From contig JAIOJF010000009.1 of the NCBI GenBank assembly GCA_019911965.1, positions 45,744 through 109,743 of the forward strand: a stretch of DNA of 64,000 nt, given 5' to 3'. Below are positions 8,564 to 16,100 of this stretch, piece after piece (position 1 is the stretch's first letter; every line of letters begins with the position of its first letter). Under the pieces are notes generated by a model. That model saw only the letters and a list, made by a program, of their open reading frames with translations. It ran no database searches and was not told the origin of the DNA. Source of the stretch: Paracoccaceae bacterium. Its GTDB lineage: Bacteria > Pseudomonadota > Alphaproteobacteria > Rhodobacterales > Rhodobacteraceae. Position numbers and translations under genes: made by a program.

Positions 8564-9493
8564 ATGAGCATCAGATTTGACGAACGCGTCGCCATTGTAA
8601 CTGGGGCCGGTGCGGGCCTTGGCCGAGCCCATGCGCTGGGTCTGGCGGCGCGCGGGGCAAGGGTGGTGGTGAACGATCCCGGCGTCGCCACCGACGGCAC
8701 AGGGGCCTCGGGCTCGGTCGCGGAAAAGGTGGTGGCGGAAATCCGTGCGGCGGGCGGGCAGGCGATGGCGCACAGCGCCAATGTCACCGACATGGCGGCG
8801 GTGCAGGACATGGTGGATCAGGCCATCGGCGAATGGGGCCGGGTGGATATCCTTGTCAACAATGCGGGCATCCTGCGCGACAAGAGCTTTTCCAAGATGA
8901 CGCTGGAGGATTTCCGCGCCGTGCTGGATGTGCATCTGATGGGCTCGGTCCACACCACCAAGGCTTTGTGGGAACATTTCCGCGAACGGGAATATGGCCG
9001 CATCGTCTTCACCACCTCGTCGTCGGGCATGTTCGGCAATTTCGGCCAGGCCAATTACGGTGCCGCCAAGACCGGCATGCTGGGGCTGATGAACGTGCTG
9101 CATCACGAAGGTGCCAAGTACAATATCCGCGTCAACATGCTGTCGCCGACCGCCGCGACCAGGATGACCGAGGAATTGCTGCCGCCGGAAACCCTGCCGC
9201 TGCTGGCCCCGGACACCATCACGCCGGGCCTGCTGGTGCTGGTGTCCGAGGATGCGCCGTCGAAGATGATCATGGGGGCAGGCGCGGGATGCTTTGCCGA
9301 GATCAAGGTGCACGAGACCCTTGGCATCAGCCTTGCCGACGCCGATCTGACACCCGAAGGCGTGGCCGCCGCGATGGCACGGATACGCGACGCCAATGGC
9401 CAGGTGGAAATGCCCGGCGCGTTCGATCAGACCCGCAAATATGCCCAGATGGCGGCGCATAGGCGCGGGCAGGGCGGGCCCTGGAAGCCCTGA
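8564..9493 (+). CDS. Short-chain dehydrogenase/reductase, multifunctional-enzyme type 2-like
   Basis: 309 residues. Classical SDR motifs are present: cofactor loop TGAGAGLGRAHA (about residues 12-23), NNAGILRDKSF (about 98), catalytic Ser in FTTSSSGMFGNFGQ and YGAAKTG (Tyr-x-x-x-Lys, about 165). The wording NNAGILRDKSF and the spacing match the (3R)-hydroxyacyl-CoA dehydrogenase domain of peroxisomal multifunctional enzyme 2 homologues in bacteria. It would reduce or oxidise a hydroxyacyl-CoA with NAD(P). A good ribosome-binding site (AAAAGGAAAG) precedes the ATG. Substrate not determinable. Confidence 0.88.
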   Translation: MSIRFDERVAIVTGAGAGLGRAHALGLAARGARVVVNDPGVATDGTGASGSVAEKVVAEIRAAGGQAMAHSANVTDMAAVQDMVDQAIGEWGRVDILVNNAGILRDKSFSKMTLEDFRAVLDVHLMGSVHTTKALWEHFREREYGRIVFTTSSSGMFGNFGQANYGAAKTGMLGLMNVLHHEGAKYNIRVNMLSPTAATRMTEELLPPETLPLLAPDTITPGLLVLVSEDAPSKMIMGAGAGCFAEIKVHETLGISLADADLTPEGVAAAMARIRDANGQVEMPGAFDQTRKYAQMAAHRRGQGGPWKP

Positions 9494-9551
9494 CGCACCG
9501 AACCGGCAGGCCGTTGCCAAGGCGACGGCTTTGCCGCTAACGTCCCGGACC

Positions 9552-10856
9552 ATGACACAGCCGATGCAAGATCAACCCGCCGATCCCCTGTTTGCCGAGA
9601 TCGACCGCCGCCGCGACGATCTGATCGCGCTGACGCAGGATCTGATCCGCATCCCCACGCTGAACCCGCCGGGCCGCAAATACCGCGAGATTTGCGATTA
9701 TCTGGATGCCAGGCTGGCGGCCTCCGGCTTTGCCACCGAACTGATCCGCGCCCACGGCAGCCCCGGCGACAGCGATCAATATCCGCGCTGGAACATCGTT
9801 GCCCGCCATCAGGGCGCTGGTAGCGGCGACTGCGTGCATTTCAACTCGCATCACGACGTGGTCGAGGTCGGCAATGGCTGGACCTTCGATCCCTTCGGTG
9901 CGGAATTGCACGACGGGCGGATCTACGGGCGCGGCACCTGTGACATGAAGGGCGGGCTGGCCACCTCGATCATCGCGGCGGAAGCCTTCATCGCCTGCCA
10001 TCCCGATTATCGCGGCGCGATCGAGATTTCCGCTACGGCGGACGAGGAATCCGGCGGCTTCGGCGGTGTCGCCTATCTGGCCGAAAAGGGCTATTTCAGC
10101 CCCGACAGGGTGCAGCATGTCATCATCCCGGAACCCTTGAACAAGGATCGCATCTGCCTTGGCCATCGCGGCGTCTGGTGGGCCGAGATCGAAACCAAGG
10201 GGCGGATCGCCCACGGCTCGATGCCGTTTCTGGGCGATTGCGCGGTCCGCCATATGGGCGCGGTGATTGCCGAGATGGAGGCCGCCCTGTTCCCCGCCCT
10301 GGCGCTGAAACGCACCGACATGCCGGTGGTGCCGGATGGCGCAAGGCAATCGACGCTGAACATCAATTCCATTCACGGCGGCGAGCCGGTGCAGGAGGTC
10401 AGCTATACCGGCCTGCCCAGCGCTTGCGTGCCGGATCGCTGCAGGATGGTGATCGACCGGCGGTTCCTGCTGGAAGAAAAACTGCCCGAGGTGCGCGGCG
10501 AACTGATCGGCCTGCTGGAAGGGCTGAAGGCCAGCCGCGCCGATTTCGACTATGAAATCAGGGACATGCACACGGTCATTCCGACCATGACCGACCGCGA
10601 GGCCCCCGTGGTGCAGACGGTTGCGCGCGCCATCAGCCAGGTTCTGGGCCGCGGGCCGGACTATGTGGTGTCGCCCGGCACCTACGATCAGAAACATATC
10701 GACCGGATCGGCCGGCTGAAGAACTGCATCGCCTACGGCCCGGGCATCCTCGACCTCGCGCACCAGCCCGACGAATGGGTCGGGGTGGACGACATGATGG
10801 ACAGCGCGAAGGTGATGGCGCTGAGTATGCGCGAGTTGCTGGCAGGCGCGGAATAG
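9552..10856 (+). CDS. M20-family metallopeptidase, ArgE/DapE-type deacylase
   Basis: 434 residues. Two-zinc M20 motifs are all visible: FNSHHDVVEVGNGW (first metal His and adjacent Asp), GRGTCDMKGGLA (bridging Asp), ATADEESGGFGG (catalytic Glu and metal Glu) and the C-terminal YDQKHID with the last metal His. Family members hydrolyse N-acyl amino acids or carbamoyl amides in the cytoplasm. The ATG at 9552 is preferred because translation upstream of it has no family resemblance. It follows the SDR gene by 58 bases and may be in the same transcript. Confidence 0.88.
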   Translation: MTQPMQDQPADPLFAEIDRRRDDLIALTQDLIRIPTLNPPGRKYREICDYLDARLAASGFATELIRAHGSPGDSDQYPRWNIVARHQGAGSGDCVHFNSHHDVVEVGNGWTFDPFGAELHDGRIYGRGTCDMKGGLATSIIAAEAFIACHPDYRGAIEISATADEESGGFGGVAYLAEKGYFSPDRVQHVIIPEPLNKDRICLGHRGVWWAEIETKGRIAHGSMPFLGDCAVRHMGAVIAEMEAALFPALALKRTDMPVVPDGARQSTLNINSIHGGEPVQEVSYTGLPSACVPDRCRMVIDRRFLLEEKLPEVRGELIGLLEGLKASRADFDYEIRDMHTVIPTMTDREAPVVQTVARAISQVLGRGPDYVVSPGTYDQKHIDRIGRLKNCIAYGPGILDLAHQPDEWVGVDDMMDSAKVMALSMRELLAGAE

Positions 10857-10871
10857 ATTTCACCGGGGCAG

Positions 10872-11399
10872 ATGTTGACCATGCAGGACCATGACGCCGT
10901 GAAAATGAACACGCACGATTCAAGCCTGCGAGAGCAGTATATCGAATACGGCTTCATCTGGGGTATCTGCAAAGAGATGTGGCAGCGCGGGCAGGATATG
11001 GATGTACTGCGCAGTCACACGGATCGCAGCGGCTATGACATCTTGCTTGAAGCCGATGGAATCGAACGCCATGTTCAGTTGAAATCCAGTTTTCTCGGCG
11101 CAAAAACCGCGACCCAGAAAATCAATGTCAAACTGGCTGAAAAACCGAATGGCTGCATCATCTGGATATGGTTTGACCCGAAAACGTTGAAATTGACGCA
11201 TTTCCTGTGGTTTGGAACCGAACCGGGACCTGTCAGAATAGAATTGGGTGAGCGCATCGCCAGGCACAGCAAGGGAAATGCGCAAGGATTGAAGCTGGAA
11301 CGCCAGGGTATCCGGGTACTCAACAAAGGGCAGTTCGAACGGGTTGAAGGCTTTGATAATCTTGCCTGCCGCCTGTTCGGCCAGCCACCCCTCAGGTGA
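10872..11399 (+). CDS. Uncharacterised protein with PD-(D/E)XK-nuclease-like core
   Basis: 175 residues, no signal peptide or membrane segment. The middle carries GYDILLEADGIERHVQLKSS: an Asp in a beta-strand, then a strand ending in QLK followed by Ser. This is the typical D...(E/Q)xK arrangement of restriction-endonuclease-like folds. A catalytic Glu replaced by Gln occurs in many such families. The gene is visibly more A/T-rich than its neighbours, with frequent AAA codons, suggesting acquisition by transfer. It sits alone 15 bases after the M20 gene; no methyltransferase or helicase partner is nearby. I do not recognise the family, and nuclease activity is a fold-based guess. Confidence 0.55.
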   Translation: MLTMQDHDAVKMNTHDSSLREQYIEYGFIWGICKEMWQRGQDMDVLRSHTDRSGYDILLEADGIERHVQLKSSFLGAKTATQKINVKLAEKPNGCIIWIWFDPKTLKLTHFLWFGTEPGPVRIELGERIARHSKGNAQGLKLERQGIRVLNKGQFERVEGFDNLACRLFGQPPLR

Positions 11400-11483
11400 C
11401 AAATCCTTGGCGTGGTCGGCGTGACCGCGTTAAGCTGGCACAAGTGAACTGGGCGACTCAGCGCCGAAAACAGGAGGAAGACC

Positions 11484-12968
11484 ATGCAACACTGGCTTAG
11501 AACCACCATGCTGTCAGGCGCGATCGCGCTGGGCGCGGTCTTGTCGGCCCATGCAGCGCAGACCGACATCACCATCGGCATGCAGCTTGAGCCGCCAAAC
11601 CTCGACCCGACCGGCGGCGCGGCGGCGGCGATTGACGAGATCGTCTATGCCAATATCTTCGAGGGCCTGACGCGCTATCAGGCAGATGGCTCGATCGCCC
11701 CGGCACTGGCGAAAAGCTGGGACATTTCCGCCGACGGGCTGGTCTATACCTTCCATCTGCAATCCGGCGTCAAGTTCCATGACGGCACCGACATGACTGC
11801 CGATGACGTGAAATTCTCGCTGGATCGCGCGCGCGCCGAAGACAGCACCAATGCGCAAAAGGCGCTGTTTGCCGGGATCGCCAGTGTCGACGTGGTTGAC
11901 CCGATGACGGTGAAGATAACGCTCAGCCAGCCCAATGGCGGCTTCATCACCAATCTCGCCTGGGGCGATGCGGTGATCGTGGCGCCGGAAAGCATCGCCA
12001 ATGCCGCCACCGCGCCGGTCGGCACCGGGCCGTTCAAATTCGGCGACTGGGTGCAGGGCGATCATATCGAGATCGTGAAGAACCCCGATTACTGGGGCAA
12101 CCCGGTCAGGCTGGACCGCGCGACCTTCAAGTTCATCTCCGATCCCACCGCAGCCTTCGCCGCGATGATGGCCGGTGATATCGACGCCTTCCCGGGCTAT
12201 CCCGCGCCGGAAACCCTGCCGCAATTCGAGGCCGATCCGCGCTTCACCGTTGTCGGCGGCAATACCGAGGGCGAGACTATCCTGTCGACCAACAACAAGA
12301 TGCCGCCATTCGACAACGTGAAAGTGCGCGAGGCGCTGGCACATGCCATCAACCGCCAGGAAATCATCGACGGCGCGATGTTCGGCTATGGCAAACCGAT
12401 CGGCACGCATTTCGCGCCGCATCACCCGGATTATGTCGATCTGACGGGGATGTCGAATTACGATCCCGACATGGCCAAGAAACTGCTGGCCGAGGCCGGT
12501 TTTCCGGATGGCTTCAAGACCACGCTGAAACTGCCGCCGCCGTCCTATGCGCGGCGCGGTGGCGAGATCATCGCGGCACAGCTTCGCGCTGTCGGAATTG
12601 ATGCCGAGATCAGCAACCTGGAATGGGCGCAATGGCTGGAACAGGTGTTCAAGGGCAAGGATTACGGCCTGACCATCGTCAGCCATACCGAGCCGATGGA
12701 TATCGGTATCTATGCCCGGCCCGATTACTATTTCCAGTATGACAGCCCGGCCTTCCAGCAATTGATGAAGGATCTTGACGCCGCCACCGATCCGGCGAAA
12801 CGCTCCGCGATCCTGAAGGAGGCGCAGACGATGATCGCCAAGGATTACGTCAACGGCTACCTGTTCCAGTTGGCGCGGACCTCGGTGATCAACTCCAAGA
12901 TCATGGGAATGTGGGAAAACTCGCCGACCCAGGCCAACGATCTGACCGGCGTCTACTGGGCCGACTGA
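11484..12968 (+). CDS. Peptide-type ABC transporter substrate-binding protein (SBP family 5)
   Basis: 494 residues. Signal peptide residues 1 to about 24 (MLSGAIALGAVLSAHAAQ). The mature protein has the family 5 layout: DITIGMQLEPPNLDP, IVYANIFEGLTRY, LAKSWDISADGLVYTFHLQSGVKFHDG and VREALAHAINRQEII. It should capture oligopeptides, or other compounds handled by Dpp/Opp-type systems, in the periplasm. An excellent ribosome-binding site (AGGAGGAAG) precedes the ATG. No permease or ATPase genes accompany it, so it either serves a transporter encoded elsewhere or is part of a locus split by rearrangement. A strong hairpin follows the stop codon. Confidence 0.92.
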   Translation: MQHWLRTTMLSGAIALGAVLSAHAAQTDITIGMQLEPPNLDPTGGAAAAIDEIVYANIFEGLTRYQADGSIAPALAKSWDISADGLVYTFHLQSGVKFHDGTDMTADDVKFSLDRARAEDSTNAQKALFAGIASVDVVDPMTVKITLSQPNGGFITNLAWGDAVIVAPESIANAATAPVGTGPFKFGDWVQGDHIEIVKNPDYWGNPVRLDRATFKFISDPTAAFAAMMAGDIDAFPGYPAPETLPQFEADPRFTVVGGNTEGETILSTNNKMPPFDNVKVREALAHAINRQEIIDGAMFGYGKPIGTHFAPHHPDYVDLTGMSNYDPDMAKKLLAEAGFPDGFKTTLKLPPPSYARRGGEIIAAQLRAVGIDAEISNLEWAQWLEQVFKGKDYGLTIVSHTEPMDIGIYARPDYYFQYDSPAFQQLMKDLDAATDPAKRSAILKEAQTMIAKDYVNGYLFQLARTSVINSKIMGMWENSPTQANDLTGVYWAD

Positions 12969-12987
12969 TCGCAACCGAAAGCAATGC

Positions 12988-13015
12988 ACAAGCCCCGGCG
13001 CTGTCCGGGGCTTGT
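12988..13015 (+). terminator. Rho-independent-type terminator after the peptide-binding protein gene
   Basis: Perfect 11-bp stem (ACAAGCCCCGG / CCGGGGCTTGT) with a 6-base loop, 20 bases after the stop codon. Only a short T-run follows (GTTTG). It separates the binding-protein gene from the cupin gene. Confidence 0.75.
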
Positions 13016-13040
13016 CGCGTTTGACACCAAGGGAGGCGCG

Positions 13041-13379
13041 ATGCCACGTTTTCTGAGACTGACCCGCGAAGGTGCGGGTGAAACCGAACGCCCTGCACCG
13101 GAGCGGCTGATATCCGGTGATCCGGTCTTTACCACCTGGAATATCGAAGAACGCGACGGGCTGTATTGCGGCATCTGGCAGGCGACGCCCGGCAAGGTGC
13201 GGCTGGTCTACGAGGAATGGGAGTTCTGCCATATCCTTGAGGGCCATTCGATCGTGACGGAAGATGGCGGCGAACCCCGGCATCTGCGCCCGGGCGACAG
13301 CTTCATCCTGCGCCCCGGCTTCAAGGGTACTTGGGAAGTGGTGGAAACCACGCGCAAGGAATACGTGATCCGGCTGTAA
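13041..13379 (+). CDS. Cupin-domain protein
   Basis: 112 residues forming a single small cupin barrel. GIWQATPGKVRLVYEEWEFCHILEGHSIVTEDGG and LRPGDSFILRPGFKGTWEVVE correspond to the two conserved cupin motifs; the first retains an acidic/His pattern (EEWEFCHILEG) like the (S)-ureidoglycine aminohydrolase/DUF861 group. Function cannot be fixed from sequence. The start at 13041 is set by a strong ribosome-binding site (AGGGAGG); the frame is open a little further upstream but there it overlaps the preceding terminator. A dispersed repeat follows the gene. Confidence 0.82.
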   Translation: MPRFLRLTREGAGETERPAPERLISGDPVFTTWNIEERDGLYCGIWQATPGKVRLVYEEWEFCHILEGHSIVTEDGGEPRHLRPGDSFILRPGFKGTWEVVETTRKEYVIRL

Positions 13380-13447
13380 TCCGGCAGAGCGCCTTCGGCG
13401 CAAGACCATGCCTCGCCCGTCGCCCTTCGGGCGGTGGGCTCAAAACT

Positions 13448-13480
13448 GCCTGCGGCGCGAGTATTTCTGCCAAAAAGAAG
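13448..13480 (+). repeat. Dispersed GAGTATTT..CCAAAAAGAAG repeat, copy 1
   Basis: Core GAGTATTTCTGCCAAAAAGAAG preceded by a GC-rich arm (GCCTGCGGCGC). It lies between the cupin gene and the unknown operon at 13576. Two small hairpins (GCGCC-TTC-GGCGC and CGCCC-TTC-GGGCG) sit just before it. Six related copies occur in this window. Confidence 0.8.
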
Positions 13481-13575
13481 AATTGGCCTGCAGCGGAAAA
13501 ATCCGTTCCCACGGGTCTTCAAACCGGGGTAGACTGCCCCCAGATAATGTAAATCGAATTTACTTGGGGGGAAGA

Positions 13576-14652
13576 ATGGCCGATTTCGGAGCACAGATCG
13601 AGAAATCGAAGAAGGATGTGGCGGCAGCGCAGAGCAAGATTGCCGAACTGACCAGCGCGATTGAAACCGCGCGCAGCAAGCTGGACAGTGGCGATGACAT
13701 CCTGGTCAATATCGAAACCGCGACGCTGGACGATGTCCATGCCCATGCTGAGTTGATGAATGCCAATATCGCCGAACTTATCATGGGGCTGGACGATGTG
13801 ACCGCCGGGTTTTCCCGGGATTTCGACGAGATGCGCAACAAGACCGGCTGGGAAAGCTTCGTCGGCTTCTTCTCGCGCGCGCGCTCGGATGCCTTGCGCC
13901 AGGAACGCATGCGCACCGCCTCGATTGACGACAAGCTGCAGGACCTGATCGCCAAGTCCAATGTGATCGTGGCTTTGCTGGAAGGCCAGTTGAACATCCT
14001 GAACACCCATAAGGGCCGGGTGGAAACCAATCTGAGCGAAACGCTGGACGAGCGCGAGGCAGTGGTTGGCGCGTTGGAAGGGCTGAGGGCCGAGATCATG
14101 GCGCTCGATCCCAAGATCATCGAACTTGAAAACCGCATCGCGGTGGAACAGGACGCCGCCAAGCGCACCAAGCTGGAAAGCGAGCTGGCGGCGCTGAATT
14201 CGCGCTATAACGAGATGGTGCAGGACGAACAGGTCAAGCTGGCCAACAGCCAGACGCTGGAACGCTATATCGAGACCGGCAAGACCTGGGTGGATTCGCT
14301 GCAGAACCAGGCGGCAACGCAGATGGTGCTGATCAACAAGCTGCAGACCGACACCAAGCAGCGGGTGGTGCTGTATGATGCGCTGACCAAATCGCTGAAA
14401 ACCGCGCAGCAGCAGGACGTGGCGCATCGCATCAACGAGATCGGGGTGGAGACCGACAAGGAAGCCCAGACCGCGATGGCCGCCATCGGGTCGGCCACCA
14501 ATACCCGCATGGCCGAGATGATGGAAAAGCACGAGGACCACATGGTATTCGCGCGAAAGGTTCTGGAGGAAAAGGCGAAATCCGACGAACGCTTCGCGCG
14601 GCGCTTCCAGAAGATCGTCGAAAAGCACGACAAGAACCTGTACGGGGCCTAA
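13576..14652 (+). CDS. Coiled-coil protein of unknown function, first gene of an eight-gene operon
   Basis: 358 residues, almost entirely alpha-helical with long heptad-like runs (about 1-35, 130-240 and 290-355), rich in Glu, Lys, Ala and Leu. There is no signal peptide and no obvious membrane segment; the most hydrophobic motif is WESFVGFFSRAR (about 96-107). The helical layout faintly recalls TelA/toxic-anion-resistance proteins but I cannot make a firm match. The start is fixed by a strong ribosome-binding site (GGGGGGAAGA) 5 bases before the ATG. The next gene starts directly after the stop codon, so translation is coupled. It is probably a cytoplasmic scaffold or substrate of the AAA+ ATPase encoded downstream. 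Confidence 0.75.
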   Translation: MADFGAQIEKSKKDVAAAQSKIAELTSAIETARSKLDSGDDILVNIETATLDDVHAHAELMNANIAELIMGLDDVTAGFSRDFDEMRNKTGWESFVGFFSRARSDALRQERMRTASIDDKLQDLIAKSNVIVALLEGQLNILNTHKGRVETNLSETLDEREAVVGALEGLRAEIMALDPKIIELENRIAVEQDAAKRTKLESELAALNSRYNEMVQDEQVKLANSQTLERYIETGKTWVDSLQNQAATQMVLINKLQTDTKQRVVLYDALTKSLKTAQQQDVAHRINEIGVETDKEAQTAMAAIGSATNTRMAEMMEKHEDHMVFARKVLEEKAKSDERFARRFQKIVEKHDKNLYGA

Positions 14653-15783
14653 GTGGTCAGCACCGCCCTAACCGACGATCACCTGGCGCTGGCCGACGCG
14701 CATGCCACGCGGCGCTATTTCGCCAAGTTCGACCGCATTCTCGGCCATCTGGACAAGGTGGCGGAACTGGCGGCGGCCTCCGACCGGCTGGGCGCGATCG
14801 AACTCGATGTGCTGCGGGCCTATCTGCAGGGCCTGTCGGGCACGTTCGAGGCGTTGTCGAACAAGTATCTGATGGCGGGGCGGGTCTCGGCCCTGTTGCC
14901 GCGATCCTTGAGCATTGATGTGACCGACAGCGGCTTTCCGGTCTATTCGGAATTGCTGCAGATGGCCAATGACGCGCATCAGGTGGATCAGCATCTGGGC
15001 AATCTGGCCCCGGCGGCGGATCTGAAAAAGGACATGGTGCGCCATATCCTGAACGAGCTTGAGGTGCCGTTGCAGTTGCAGTTCGCGCTGTCGCAGCGGC
15101 TGTATTACGAACGGCTGGCGAAGCGGAACCTGTTCTGGGCGCAGAACGATCCGGCGATTGTCTGGCTCGGCACGGATGATGACGAGCGGCGGCGCTACGT
15201 GGTGCATTGGGCGGTCTATGACAGCCGGGTCAATATTCCCACGATCTATCTGATGTTGCTGGACGATACCGGCTCGACCGCGCTGCCGCGCGACGAAAAG
15301 CGCTGGCCGAGGGCGCAGAGCCATCTGATGGCGCAGTCGGTCTCGGCGCTGAAGCTGTTGACGATTGCGCAGGGCTTTGACCGGGATTTCGATCATCTGC
15401 ACCCGAAATTGCTGCGCCGCATCCATCTGGGGCCGATGTACAGCCATGCCTTCACCCGCCAGACCGGGCCGCTGGCCGGTATTCTGGAAGACGCCAAAGG
15501 CGGTGCCGGTAACGACTGGGCGCTGGCATGGACGGTGGAAACCCTGCTGTCCGAGCGTGTCGAGACTGAACGGAAAGGCTTTTTCGGTTCGGTCGAGCGC
15601 GAGATTTTCCGGCTGAACCATTTTGGCCGTACCGAGGATGAAACCGGCGCGAGCGAGGTGCGCCGTTCCATCATCCTGCCGCAGCGCCCCTACCAGGTGC
15701 TGGAAGAACGCGATCCGCCGGGCTTCCGGGGGGTGCGGAAATATGTCGTCAGTCCTTCAGGTCAGATATTGAGCTACAAATGA
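14653..15783 (+). CDS. Unknown protein, second gene of the AAA+ operon
   Basis: 376 residues. It starts with GTG immediately after the upstream stop codon and ends in an ATGA overlap with the lipoprotein gene, which indicates translational coupling on both sides. The N-terminal third is helical (YFAKFDRILGHLDKVAELAAAS...); the central part is mixed alpha/beta with WLGTDDDERRRYVVHWAVYD. The C-terminus (RPYQVLEERDPPGFRGVRKYVVSPSGQILSYK) looks like a compact beta-rich end. No signal peptide, membrane helix or known catalytic motif is seen. I do not recognise the family. Confidence 0.75.
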   Translation: MVSTALTDDHLALADAHATRRYFAKFDRILGHLDKVAELAAASDRLGAIELDVLRAYLQGLSGTFEALSNKYLMAGRVSALLPRSLSIDVTDSGFPVYSELLQMANDAHQVDQHLGNLAPAADLKKDMVRHILNELEVPLQLQFALSQRLYYERLAKRNLFWAQNDPAIVWLGTDDDERRRYVVHWAVYDSRVNIPTIYLMLLDDTGSTALPRDEKRWPRAQSHLMAQSVSALKLLTIAQGFDRDFDHLHPKLLRRIHLGPMYSHAFTRQTGPLAGILEDAKGGAGNDWALAWTVETLLSERVETERKGFFGSVEREIFRLNHFGRTEDETGASEVRRSIILPQRPYQVLEERDPPGFRGVRKYVVSPSGQILSYK

Positions 15784-16100
15784 AACACCTCCTGTTCCCC
15801 ACATTCGCCGCCCTTGCACTGGCCGCCTGCACGCCGCAAGAGGTTGTCCCCTTCGATGCCGCCAGTGCGGCGCTGCACGATGCTCACCCAAAGGGTAGTG
15901 CCGCCTCGGCGCTGGTGGCCGATCTGGCGGCGGATGGCTATGTGCCGGCCCGCGCCTTCCCGGATTCGCCGCAGCATTGCCTGAAACAGCAAAGCCCGGC
16001 CCCGCTGATCGGCGCGGTGTTCCGCACGGTCTGTTACGATCAGGACGATCAGGGCCGGATCACCCGCCTCAGCCTCTATCAGATCGCGGCCGGCCTATGA
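15780..16100 (+). CDS. Small lipoprotein of unknown function
   Basis: 106 residues. The N-terminus is a lipoprotein signal: MKHLLFPTFAALALAAC with lipobox LAAC, Cys at residue 17. The mature part is about 90 residues with two further cysteines (HCLKQ and VCYDQD) that could be disulfide-bonded. It overlaps the preceding gene by ATGA and the following ATPase gene by ATGA. It is an unusual envelope component inside an operon otherwise encoding cytoplasmic and inner-membrane proteins, and suggests that the operon product spans or monitors the envelope. Confidence 0.75.
   Translation: MKHLLFPTFAALALAACTPQEVVPFDAASAALHDAHPKGSAASALVADLAADGYVPARAFPDSPQHCLKQQSPAPLIGAVFRTVCYDQDDQGRITRLSLYQIAAGL

Noticed and set aside
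13576..14652. Assignment of the coiled-coil protein as TelA (toxic anion resistance)
   Set aside because: Only a general helical resemblance; the characteristic TelA blocks were not identified with confidence.
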